From assembly GCF_947253395.1 (NCBI RefSeq), contig NZ_CAMXYY010000020.1:1-20332 (forward strand): a stretch of DNA of 20,332 nucleotides, read 5' to 3'. The notes under the pieces are model-generated. The model saw nothing but the letters and a program-made list of their open reading frames with translations. It did not search any database and was not told the DNA's origin. Source of the stretch: an uncultured Olegusella sp. (GTDB lineage: Bacteria > Actinomycetota > Coriobacteriia > Coriobacteriales > Atopobiaceae). The translations under genes were made by a program, and so were the position numbers. Numbering within the stretch: position 1 is the stretch's first letter; each line of letters begins with the position of its first letter. Shown in pieces: positions 13,885 to 20,332 of this stretch.

Positions 13885-14742
13885 CTAAGGGCGCTCAATG
13901 GGCTGAGTAAGGCAGTGGGGTCCACCACCGGCATGCAAAATCTGATCAAACGGCACGTCGATAACCTCAATACCCAAGGCACGCATCTTGTCATTAATAT
14001 GCTTGTTTTTCTCAATTGCAATGACTTTGTTGTTGCCGATGCACTGCACATTGCAGCCATGCTTATACATGTCTTCACTTGCAACGGGAATAAGCTCAAA
14101 ATTACGACGCTTGAGCATTTGAAGGAAGTTATACGGTAGCTGATCAATACAAGCCAATGCCACCTGAGGAGCCACAATATTAAAAATCATATCGAGATGC
14201 AAATTCTGTGGTGGACAAGGTACACCTACAACGGTGTAGCCAAACTTTTCAAGCTGATAACGCAGACTTGCGACACCCTGATCGTCGGTCCTATCAACCA
14301 TGCCAAAAGCAAGCGTATGCTCATCAAGCATCCAGAAGTCGCCGCCTTCCATACAACCCGCATTGACGCGTGCAATAATGGGGACGCCCATCTCTTTTAG
14401 CTTTGCTTCATACTGTTGAGCCTCAACTTGGCGAACAGGATGGCGGAAGTGCCCCATAATGGCACCTTCCTTAACCATGCAGCCGTAATCACGAGCAAAT
14501 GTCATTACTTGAAACTCAGGCTTTGCTTCAACTTCCACAACCTCAATTCCATTGTCGCGGTAGGCATCCACTAAGGTCTGCCACTCAGCAACCATAACAT
14601 CGTTTTTCTCGGTATCGCCCTTCTTCATCCACTCGGCAGTAATGACATTAATATCATTAAAGGTGTAATACCTAGGCGAGCAAACCATAACTTTCTTCAG
14701 TGGGTTTGTAGCATTAGAAACGTAAATTTTTTCTTCAGACAT
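13885..14742 (-). CDS. Short guanidino-group hydrolase (arginine deiminase/DDAH superfamily)
   Basis: The 285-residue protein belongs to the amidinotransferase/pentein superfamily, which attacks guanidino carbons through a cysteine. The core residues are all visible: FARD (82-85), EGGD (132-135), His182-Leu-Asp184, and the catalytic Cys277 in AGGGPHCLTQP. The segment NVQCIGNNKVIAIEKN is also family-like. Classical arginine deiminase ArcA has about 400-420 residues with an added helical domain; this protein is of dimethylargininase size. Arginine to citrulline plus ammonia is the simplest reaction given the adjacent carbamoyltransferase, but dimethylarginine, another guanidino compound, or an arginine dihydrolase-type double hydrolysis are open. 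GGAAGGA precedes the ATG by six bases. A terminator follows the gene. Confidence 0.82.
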   Translation of the reverse strand: MSEEKIYVSNATNPLKKVMVCSPRYYTFNDINVITAEWMKKGDTEKNDVMVAEWQTLVDAYRDNGIEVVEVEAKPEFQVMTFARDYGCMVKEGAIMGHFRHPVRQVEAQQYEAKLKEMGVPIIARVNAGCMEGGDFWMLDEHTLAFGMVDRTDDQGVASLRYQLEKFGYTVVGVPCPPQNLHLDMIFNIVAPQVALACIDQLPYNFLQMLKRRNFELIPVASEDMYKHGCNVQCIGNNKVIAIEKNKHINDKMRALGIEVIDVPFDQILHAGGGPHCLTQPIERP

Positions 14743-14800
14743 TTCTTTTCCTTCCAGCTCAATTACAAATCTCTAACAAGTCATATGCCTTGATATGGAG

Positions 14801-16333
14801 CTATCCGAGAGTCACGCCAATTACGAGCGTTACGCAGCAAATGACAAAAAACATTCCCAAAATGGGGAGAATCTTCTTAATCCAATCGGCATAGCTCATA
14901 TGTGCCGCAGAAGTACAGGTCATAACAATGACTGAGGTGGGTGTCACCATCTTTGCTAAACCAAGAGCCATACACATGATTGTGACCATCAAATGTACAG
15001 GCACATTGGCAAAGCGAGCTAACGCGGCCATGATTGCCATGGTTGCAGCAGCCAGACCTGTAGAACTGGGAATAAAGAATGCAATTGCAAAATAGAACAC
15101 CAAAGACACGATAACAAAGGCAATGGGAGGTAGCGATGAGAGAGTTATCTCACCAAAGTGAAGAATAGTGGGAGTAATCTGACCTGCATCCATAACCACC
15201 TGAATGCCTCGTGCCATAGGAACTACAAAGGCTGTCGATACCAGAGCAGAAGCACCCTTCATAACAATGTCGATAGTTTTTTCAATGTCATAACCCATGA
15301 CAAAACCGATAATGATGGTCATAGTAAAGACAAGCATAGATAGTTCATTGAAATACCAACTACCAAAAGGCGTGATGTCTTTGCCAATGACAGTGCCGAG
15401 CACAGGAATTTCTGCAACGAATTTTACAAAATCATCAAAGAAAGTCCAGGATGGATTAATTGAGGTCCAGGGAATAAAGCCAAAAATCATGATGGTAAAA
15501 ACCAAAACAAATAGAATTAAAGCCGTGCGCTGCTTGCTCGTTAACTCTTCGAGAGTCTCATGATCGGCAGCAGCAAATTCTGCCAAATCCTTTTCACGGC
15601 GGAAGAACTGGGTAGAAAGCTCAGGGTTCGCCTTAATTTTATCTGCATAGCGACAAATCACAAACGAAGCAAGGGCAACAAGTACAACTAACAGAACTGC
15701 ACGCAAAGCCAGACCATCACCGCTAGAAACACCAGCAATACCTGAGGCAACACCGACTGCAAATGGGTTTACTGTTGAGGCAAGGCAACCAACCTGAGTT
15801 CCGATAATAACAATCATTACCGCAACAACGGTGTCTAATCCCAAAGATAGGATGACAGGAACAAACATTATGTAATACACAATGCCTTCCTCATAAGCGC
15901 CCTCAAGAGTGCCAAAGAAAGCCATAATCGCAACCAAAGCAACGATCAATACGTGCATATTGCCCTGACTTTTGGAAGTAACTTGACCCAAGAAGGACTT
16001 AATAGCGCCAGTGTTATCCATCATCTCAAGGAAACTACCAAATGCCATGATGGTTAGTGAAATGGCAATGGCAGCAGATGTACGAGCAGAGCCTACCATG
16101 CCGATAATAGGTGCAAGAAAGACATCCCAAATACCCTGAGGATTAGCATCTACTACATGATAAGTACCAGAGATTGCCTGACCAGCTTCATTGAGCTCAT
16201 AGGCGCCTCCTGGAATGAGCCATGATAAAGCAGCAATTCCTAATGTGACAAAAAACAAAATGACATAGGTATTGGGGCTCTTAAGCTTGCGAGGTTTTTT
16301 CTCCTCAGCTTGTTGCGTAGTAAGTTCGGCCAC
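14801..16333 (-). CDS. YfcC/ArcD-like permease (DcuC superfamily)
   Basis: A 510-residue integral membrane transporter with about a dozen hydrophobic segments. A charged N-terminal tail (EEKKPRKLKSP) precedes the first helix. The paired signature regions GTLEGAYEEGIVYYIMFVP and GTQVGCLASTVNPFAVGVASG are characteristic of the YfcC family, which includes arginine/ornithine exchangers and C4-dicarboxylate carriers. Between a carbamoyltransferase and a guanidino hydrolase, it probably imports the guanidino substrate and exports the product. I place the start at GTG 16333, which stands six bases after a very strong GGGAGGAGG. The ATG at 16372, 13 codons upstream, has no ribosome binding site and would add an Arg/Lys-rich leader (MARQKTGRGRRSA) encoded by that very site. 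Confidence 0.85.
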   Translation of the reverse strand: MAELTTQQAEEKKPRKLKSPNTYVILFFVTLGIAALSWLIPGGAYELNEAGQAISGTYHVVDANPQGIWDVFLAPIIGMVGSARTSAAIAISLTIMAFGSFLEMMDNTGAIKSFLGQVTSKSQGNMHVLIVALVAIMAFFGTLEGAYEEGIVYYIMFVPVILSLGLDTVVAVMIVIIGTQVGCLASTVNPFAVGVASGIAGVSSGDGLALRAVLLVVLVALASFVICRYADKIKANPELSTQFFRREKDLAEFAAADHETLEELTSKQRTALILFVLVFTIMIFGFIPWTSINPSWTFFDDFVKFVAEIPVLGTVIGKDITPFGSWYFNELSMLVFTMTIIIGFVMGYDIEKTIDIVMKGASALVSTAFVVPMARGIQVVMDAGQITPTILHFGEITLSSLPPIAFVIVSLVFYFAIAFFIPSSTGLAAATMAIMAALARFANVPVHLMVTIMCMALGLAKMVTPTSVIVMTCTSAAHMSYADWIKKILPILGMFFVICCVTLVIGVTLG

Positions 16334-16441
16334 GGCAGACCTCCTCCCTCGACCCGTCTTCTGGCGAGCCATTTTGATAAATAAACTTGAGCTACTAGCA
16401 TTCCGCCCCTCGAGGTCGGCGAAATTAAAGACGAGTCCTAA

Positions 16442-17458
16442 CTAGACAGATGGGACATATAAATTCCCCAGCGTTGCGGCCATGATTGCCTTGATCGTAT
16501 GCATGCGATTTTCCGCTTCTTTAAATTGATGTGCATGCTTCGAATAAAAGACATCATCCGTAACTTCCATAGCAGAGATTCCAAACTCCTGTCTGATCTC
16601 TTCGGCGTATTCGGTATCTGTGTTGTGGAAGGCAGGCAAGCAGTGGAGGAAAATCCAATCTGGATTCTTAATGTGAGATACAAGTTCAGCATTTACCTGG
16701 TAGGGGCTCATTTGTTGCACACGCTCTGCAAATTTGGACTCCTCGCCCATAGCTGCCCATACGTTGGTATAGATGACGTCAGCATCGACAACTGCTTCGA
16801 TAGGATCATTCGTAACACGAATGGTGGCTCCACTTTCCTTTGCTAGCTGCTGGGCAGTTGCAAGAATTTCGGGGTCAGGTTCAAGTTCGGCAGGTGTTGC
16901 ATTGGTGTAATTCACGCCAAGAATTGCAGACGTAATCATCAAAGAATTCTGAACATTATTACGGCCCTGGCCACAATAGGTAAGATTAATACCTTCAAGT
17001 TTGCCAAAATGTTCTTTGATGGTCATGAAGTCTGCCAGCATTTGCGTAGGGTGCTCACGGTCGGTAAGACCGTTCCACACAACGACACCAGAATACTCTG
17101 CCAACTGCTCTACATGCTCTTGCTTGAAACCACGAAACTCAATACCGTCAAACATCGACCCCAGGACTTTAGCAGTATCCAAAACTGTCTCTTTATTACC
17201 CAACTGAATATCATTTTTCCCGAGATATTCTGGATGAGCACCTAAATCAATCGAGGCAGTAGTAAAGGCTGCACGAGTACGTGTTGAAGTCTTCTCAAAA
17301 AGCAAAGCAATGTTTTTCCCCTCAAGATAATGATGGGGAATATTGCGTTTCTTCAAATCCTTGAGATGTTCCGCAAAACCAATAAGCCATTCAAGTTCGG
17401 CGCGACTGAAATCTCTTGTCGAGAGTAGGTGACGACCTTGAAAAATAGATGTAGACAA
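16442..17458 (-). CDS. Ornithine carbamoyltransferase homologue with altered acceptor site
   Basis: The 338-residue protein aligns end to end with ornithine carbamoyltransferases. The carbamoyl-phosphate site is intact: Ser58-Thr-Arg-Thr-Arg62, Arg109 in EFRGF, His136-Pro-Thr-Gln139, and His272-Cys-Leu-Pro275. The acceptor side is unusual. The motif normally reading YTDVWxSMG, whose Asp, Ser and Met contact the ornithine head group, reads Tyr230-Thr-Asn232-Val-Trp-Ala-Ala236-Met-Gly, and the usual GD before RNN is Gly163-Gln164. In this island the enzyme would run in the catabolic direction, splitting a ureido compound into an amine and carbamoyl phosphate. Citrulline is the default substrate, but the changes allow another. 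It is not the putrescine type (VWYGLYE). The start is TTG, with AAAGGGG six bases upstream. Confidence 0.85.
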   Translation of the reverse strand: MSTSIFQGRHLLSTRDFSRAELEWLIGFAEHLKDLKKRNIPHHYLEGKNIALLFEKTSTRTRAAFTTASIDLGAHPEYLGKNDIQLGNKETVLDTAKVLGSMFDGIEFRGFKQEHVEQLAEYSGVVVWNGLTDREHPTQMLADFMTIKEHFGKLEGINLTYCGQGRNNVQNSLMITSAILGVNYTNATPAELEPDPEILATAQQLAKESGATIRVTNDPIEAVVDADVIYTNVWAAMGEESKFAERVQQMSPYQVNAELVSHIKNPDWIFLHCLPAFHNTDTEYAEEIRQEFGISAMEVTDDVFYSKHAHQFKEAENRMHTIKAIMAATLGNLYVPSV

Positions 17459-17484
17459 AATAAGCCCCTTTCGACTTGGCTAGA

Positions 17485-17528
17485 GTCCGTCTCTCTCCCG
17501 ACGGACATCACCCAAGACAAAAGGTGAC
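17485..17528 (-). promoter_or_regulatory. Two adjoining hairpins in the carbamoyltransferase leader
   Basis: On the transcript, GTCACC / GGTGAT (17507-17528, loop of 10) is immediately followed by the perfect 7-bp stem GTCCGTC / GACGGAC (17485-17506, loop of 8). The second ends 26 bases before the TTG start. The 5' arm CCGTC could instead pair with an upstream GACGG (in GGGACGGTC, near 17571-17579), so alternative folds are possible. No T-run follows. Any role in translation control is inference. Confidence 0.5.
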
Positions 17529-17533
17529 CCCTC

Positions 17534-17573
17534 CTGGCAGACCGAGAAGATCTCCCGCCATTGCTGACAGACC
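17534..17573 (-). repeat. Pair of 10-bp direct repeats, 30-bp period
   Basis: GGTCTGYCAG occurs twice on the minus strand (17534-17543 and 17564-17573), differing at one base. The distance from start to start is exactly 30 bp, close to three helical turns. Such phasing is common for regulator binding sites on one DNA face. They lie between the probable promoter and the carbamoyltransferase start. Confidence 0.5.
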
Positions 17574-17587
17574 GTCCCGAAAACCAG

Positions 17588-17605
17588 CATGTGATCGCGC
17601 ACATG
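17588..17605. promoter_or_regulatory. 18-bp dyad CATGTG-N6-CACATG
   Basis: A perfect 6-bp inverted repeat with a 6-bp spacer, downstream of the proposed carbamoyltransferase promoter. It could be an operator or a leader hairpin. Its centre is about 24-25 bp from that of the promoter-proximal dyad. Confidence 0.45.
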
Positions 17606-17611
17606 TAACGC

Positions 17612-17636
17612 AAGCAATTCCGCATTGCTTATAGCA
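17612..17636 (-). promoter_or_regulatory. Extended -10 promoter overlapping a 19-bp dyad
   Basis: On the minus strand TGCTATAAG (17628-17636) has the TGn extension and five of six -10 bases, so it is the best promoter candidate for the carbamoyltransferase operon. No consensus -35 stands 17 bases upstream, which extended -10 promoters tolerate. A perfect 7-bp inverted repeat, AAGCAAT-N5-ATTGCTT (17612-17630), overlaps the -10 and start region. This would suit an operator for the adjacent PucR-type regulator. The leader would be about 160 bases. Confidence 0.5.
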
Positions 17637-17789
17637 GAGTCTAAATGCAAGCTGGAGAACATAGCAATGGAGGAACTACATATAAATCCAGTGTTATCTT
17701 GTTATTTCTTACAAATACGCTGGTAATCTCTGTAATTTTGGTAAAAGAAATCATTTTAGGGGTGAGCTTAGAGACCGCTTAACAGCATC
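17637..17789. other. AT-rich upstream part of the regulator-carbamoyltransferase gap
   Basis: The remaining 150 bases of the 331-base gap between the regulator stop and the carbamoyltransferase start are AT-rich. I see no gene, no clear terminator for the regulator, and no consensus promoter. It is suitable for upstream regulator binding. Confidence 0.4.
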
Positions 17790-18953
17790 TTACCTACCGT
17801 TCACAGATAGGGGGAGCAAAGCTATCGAGAGTGCTATTGCCAAAAATCTATCCGACTCATCTTCTATATTTAGTAAGGCTTTTAACTTTTTGAGTCGATA
17901 ACGAATAGTATTGGGATGCTGCTGTAAAGCATTTGCAGTTTGAGAAATGCTTCCTTGGTAAGAAAGGAAAATCCTGAGTGTCTTTATCAGCTCTCCGTTG
18001 GTATCCTCAGCTTCAATTTGATGAAGCACTGATTTTGCCTCGTCTTGGTACAGCAAATCAGAATTTGCAATCAAAGCAAATTTCTCTACACCCATCTCAC
18101 GCCAAGACACAAGGGCTTGATGTTTAATCATGGCATAGTTTGCCGCAAAAAGTGCTGTCTTCAAAACTAAGCAAAAATCTGATGCACCGAGAGCGTTCCC
18201 CACCCCGCAAGGACTCATAAAAAGGGTGTGTAGCTGTTTTGCCAGTTCTTTTGCTTCGCATTCCAGCTGCACGCTCATATTGTCACGGCTCAACGAGCAA
18301 ATGAGCACTAATGCGTAGTTATCAAATCGCTGGACGATATATTTACGCTTTTCCACATTAATCTGACCCATTGTAATGCGATTGCGTATATCGCCCAACA
18401 TAGTTCTTGCTTGAGAAAAGTCTTCTGGCAGCAGTAATGCGAGACATACAAGCTGTTGTTCTCCCGCATCTACGCTTATTGATGCCAGCGCAGCACTGAT
18501 TTCTTTGGAGCTCCTCGGACCAATCAATGCACGCAACACATCTTCGCGTGCTTTCTCTTGCTGATCCTCATATATGAGCTTCAGCGCATCAAATACAACT
18601 GCTTCGTGATAGCGACCTTCATAAAGATAAACGGGTACGCCGCTTTCGCTACTTTTCTTTTTTACTGCCTCCCCAATGTGGGGCCCATATACCGTCTTTA
18701 CGCCAATACCTGCTACACCACGGTCAATCATTGCAAGTAAGGCACGATCAGATTCAAGCTCATCGCCGTTTGCAAACCCAAGATTTGTGAGGATAAACTC
18801 CCCAGGCATATACGCACTATATCCATTAAATTCTGGTCCAATATCAAGAATACCAACATTGGTGACCGTGCGGGATTCTGCTTTTTCACAAGGAGCAACA
18901 AGACGTACGTTGTAAATTGATGGAAGAGAAATAATATCTGCAACAGTAGCCAT
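17790..18953 (-). CDS. PucR-family transcriptional regulator
   Basis: A 387-residue regulator with the two-part PucR layout. An N-terminal ligand-sensing PucR domain (about residues 1-120; TVADIISLP, MPGEFILTNLGF, DRGVAGIGVK) comes first. A middle region without enzyme motifs follows. A C-terminal helix-turn-helix (about 325-365) reads LRIFLSYQGSISQTANALQQ then HPNTIRYRLKKLKALL. This HTH is highly typical of the family, whose known members control purine/ureide, amino-acid and amine catabolism. ATG 18953 has GGAAGGA six bases upstream; an in-frame start 14 codons earlier lacks one. It is the first gene of the island and probably controls the carbamoyltransferase operon behind it, where dyads lie at the promoter. 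The effector is unknown. Confidence 0.88.
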   Translation of the reverse strand: MATVADIISLPSIYNVRLVAPCEKAESRTVTNVGILDIGPEFNGYSAYMPGEFILTNLGFANGDELESDRALLAMIDRGVAGIGVKTVYGPHIGEAVKKKSSESGVPVYLYEGRYHEAVVFDALKLIYEDQQEKAREDVLRALIGPRSSKEISAALASISVDAGEQQLVCLALLLPEDFSQARTMLGDIRNRITMGQINVEKRKYIVQRFDNYALVLICSLSRDNMSVQLECEAKELAKQLHTLFMSPCGVGNALGASDFCLVLKTALFAANYAMIKHQALVSWREMGVEKFALIANSDLLYQDEAKSVLHQIEAEDTNGELIKTLRIFLSYQGSISQTANALQQHPNTIRYRLKKLKALLNIEDESDRFLAIALSIALLPLSVNGR

Positions 18954-19026
18954 GTCACATCCTTCCACTCCTAGGCGGAATAAGGGGCTAACCAAAAACT
19001 TAATGCCAAAGACCTACACCTGACTG

Positions 19027-19485
19027 CTACTCTACGCCGGGAAAGGCAGAATCATCCTCGCGCATAATTTTGGCGACGCGATCTGTATGACGACCTCCCG
19101 CGTGTTTTGTAGTCAAGAATGTCTCAATGATGGCGCAGTTGTCCATCAGACTCACAAAACGACCAGACAGGCAGACGATATTTGCATTATTGTGTGCACG
19201 AGCAAGGCGCGCAAAGGTTGTATCCTGCACGCACACCGCACGAATACCTGCGACCTTATCGGCAGTAATTGCCATACCCAAACCAGTGCCGCAAATCAAA
19301 ACACCGTATTCTGCTTGACCAGAAGCGACCTTTCGGGCAACTTTATCAGCATAGTCAGGGTAATCTACTCTATCGTCACTATCGGGTCCAAGGTCCAGCA
19401 CCTCATGACCCAAATCCTGAATAAACTCAATGACAGGTTTTTTCTGCAAAAAGCCTGCATGATCGGAAGCAATGGCAACGCGCAT
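19027..19485 (-). CDS. rpiB: Ribose-5-phosphate isomerase B
   Basis: The 152-residue RpiB/LacAB-family sugar-phosphate isomerase interconverts ribose-5-phosphate and ribulose-5-phosphate in the cytoplasm. The family N-terminus is MRVAIASDHAGF, the catalytic cysteine lies in LICGTGLGMAITADK, and ARAHNNANIVCLSGR is the substrate-binding stretch. The nearby Asp/Tyr-rich DYPDYADKVA also agrees. Start choice: of ATGs at 19491 and 19485, AGAGGA is seven bases from the latter, which also gives the family start. It lies 69 bases behind glyA. I call RpiB rather than LacA/LacB because no lactose-tagatose genes are present. Confidence 0.93.
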   Translation of the reverse strand: MRVAIASDHAGFLQKKPVIEFIQDLGHEVLDLGPDSDDRVDYPDYADKVARKVASGQAEYGVLICGTGLGMAITADKVAGIRAVCVQDTTFARLARAHNNANIVCLSGRFVSLMDNCAIIETFLTTKHAGGRHTDRVAKIMREDDSAFPGVE

Positions 19486-19554
19486 AATCATATCCTCTCT
19501 CACATTTGCATCATGGGCTATGCGTCATACCTATGACACAAGACCACAGCCAAC

Positions 19555-20332
19555 CTAACCCAATTCGGGATACAGCGGGTGAGCGGCAAGCAAGGCTTGA
19601 ACTTCGGCCGCTATATGAGTCGCTAACGTTTCATCTTCAAGTGCACCCAACACTTCGCCAATCATCTCTCCCACGCGGTGACATTCTTGCTCGGTGAAAC
19701 CACGTGTGGTAATTGCGGGCGACCCAACACGCAGGCCAGATGTTTTGAAGGGGCTACGCTTCTCACCTGGAATAGTATTTTTGTTTGCCGTAATACCCAC
19801 CTTTTCAAGCACAAGCTCGGCATCACGACCAGTAACTTCACCTAAGGGAGTTAAATCTACCAGCTGCAAATGATTATCAGAGCCACCTGATACAAGCGCA
19901 AGCCCACGGTCAACCATGCCTTGTCCTAGAGCTTGACAGTTAAGAAGCATCTGATCGATATAGGCTGTAAACTCAGGTTTGAGTGCCTCGCCCAAAGCAA
20001 CTGCCTTACCCGCAATAACATGCATCAACGGGCCGCCCTGTGTACCAGGAAACACCGCCGAGTTTATCTTTTTGTTAAGCTCCTCATCATTGGTAAGGAT
20101 CATCCCACCGCGTGTACCGCGCAAAGTCTTATGTGTCGTTGTAGTGACTACATCGGCATAGGGGAAGGGGCTAGGATGTCGGCCCGCAGCCACAAGACCT
20201 GCAATATGTGCCATATCCACCATCAGATATGCCCCCACCGAATGCGCAATTTCAGCAAAGCGTTCAAAGTCGATAATGCGTGGATATGCTGAAGCGCCCG
20301 CAATAATGAGCTTTGGTTTGCATTCCTTAGCA
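19555..20332 (-). CDS. glyA: Serine hydroxymethyltransferase, C-terminal part
   Basis: The gene enters from beyond the window edge; 258 codons are visible and the start is missing. GlyA makes glycine and 5,10-methylenetetrahydrofolate from serine, using pyridoxal phosphate in the cytoplasm. The visible part begins AKECKPKLIIAGASAYPRII and contains VDMAHIAGLVAAG, where the Asp and His hold the cofactor. The cofactor lysine is in TTTTHKTLRGTRGG; the usual proline after RG is Thr here. NKNTIPGEKRSPF and SGLRVGSPAITTRGF complete the C-terminal family motifs. The reading frame runs open to the last base of the window, upstream of the internal GTG at 20238. It stands 69 bases ahead of rpiB. Confidence 0.96.
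   Translation of the reverse strand, partial: AKECKPKLIIAGASAYPRIIDFERFAEIAHSVGAYLMVDMAHIAGLVAAGRHPSPFPYADVVTTTTHKTLRGTRGGMILTNDEELNKKINSAVFPGTQGGPLMHVIAGKAVALGEALKPEFTAYIDQMLLNCQALGQGMVDRGLALVSGGSDNHLQLVDLTPLGEVTGRDAELVLEKVGITANKNTIPGEKRSPFKTSGLRVGSPAITTRGFTEQECHRVGEMIGEVLGALEDETLATHIAAEVQALLAAHPLYPELG

Noticed and set aside
13803..14177. A 124-codon minus-strand frame overlapping two island genes
   Set aside because: It is an out-of-frame shadow of the deiminase-like gene that also runs over the terminator; the true frame has the full catalytic set.
16334..16372. ATG 16372 as start of the permease
   Set aside because: No ribosome binding site precedes it, while GGGAGGAGG stands six bases before the in-frame GTG at 16333.
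17480..17662. Possible small genes in the regulator-carbamoyltransferase gap
   Set aside because: The open frames of 60-90 codons have low-complexity Ser/Arg-rich translations, lack ribosome binding sites and overlap the regulatory dyads.
17459..17700. T-box or known guanidine riboswitch in the carbamoyltransferase leader
   Set aside because: The conserved T-box TGGNACCGCG-type segment and the ACGR loops of the guanidine-II class are absent on the transcript strand; only generic hairpins and dyads are seen.

Overview
The window is about 20 kb of a low-to-moderate-GC actinobacterial chromosome. Protein style and gene order suggest the class Coriobacteriia, probably an Atopobium/Lancefieldella/Olsenella relative. 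That placement is inference from recognised protein families; there is no rRNA here to confirm it. Every gene but one lies on the minus strand, so transcription runs from high to low coordinates. I see no tRNA, rRNA, CRISPR array or insertion sequence.

In transcription order: (1) 20332-19027 holds the 3' part of glyA (serine hydroxymethyltransferase, cut by the window edge) and rpiB (ribose-5-phosphate isomerase B). (2) 18953-12754 is an accessory catabolic island: a PucR-type regulator, a 330-base leader rich in dyads and hairpins, an ornithine carbamoyltransferase homologue, a YfcC/ArcD-like permease, a short guanidino-group hydrolase of the arginine deiminase/DDAH superfamily, an intrinsic terminator, a D-2-hydroxyacid dehydrogenase, and a strong final terminator. 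(3) 12535-11888 is upp (uracil phosphoribosyltransferase), which converges on the only plus-strand gene, a 101-residue four-cysteine protein of unknown function. (4) 11381-3038 is an F1Fo ATP synthase operon in the order atpI-like, atpB, E, F, H, A, G, D, C, followed closely by murA. (5) 2937-71 holds a small DtxR/MntR-type metal regulator, then galU and a divergent phosphohexomutase, which together would make glucose-1-phosphate and UDP-glucose.

The rpiB/glyA - upp - atp - murA neighbourhood is a familiar Gram-positive arrangement, and the island sits inside it between rpiB and upp. The island looks like an arginine-deiminase-type pathway (permease, deiminase-like hydrolase, carbamoyltransferase) but is unusual in four ways. 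The hydrolase is far shorter than classical ArcA. No carbamate kinase is present in the window. The carbamoyltransferase keeps its carbamoyl-phosphate site but has changed residues in the motif that holds the ornithine head group (YTN-VW-AAMG instead of YTD-VW-xSMG). A D-2-hydroxyacid dehydrogenase sits behind an internal terminator. A pathway acting on a non-standard guanidino/ureido compound is possible, and this is the best candidate in the window for something undescribed. An ordinary arginine pathway with sequence drift remains the main alternative.

Other points of note are an ATP synthase b subunit with a lipoprotein signal peptide, three consecutive hairpins between atpB and atpE, an acidic C-terminal tail on the alpha subunit, a phosphohexomutase with Tyr in place of a metal-binding Asp, and several non-ATG starts (atpI-like TTG, atpB GTG, atpE GTG, permease GTG, carbamoyltransferase TTG).
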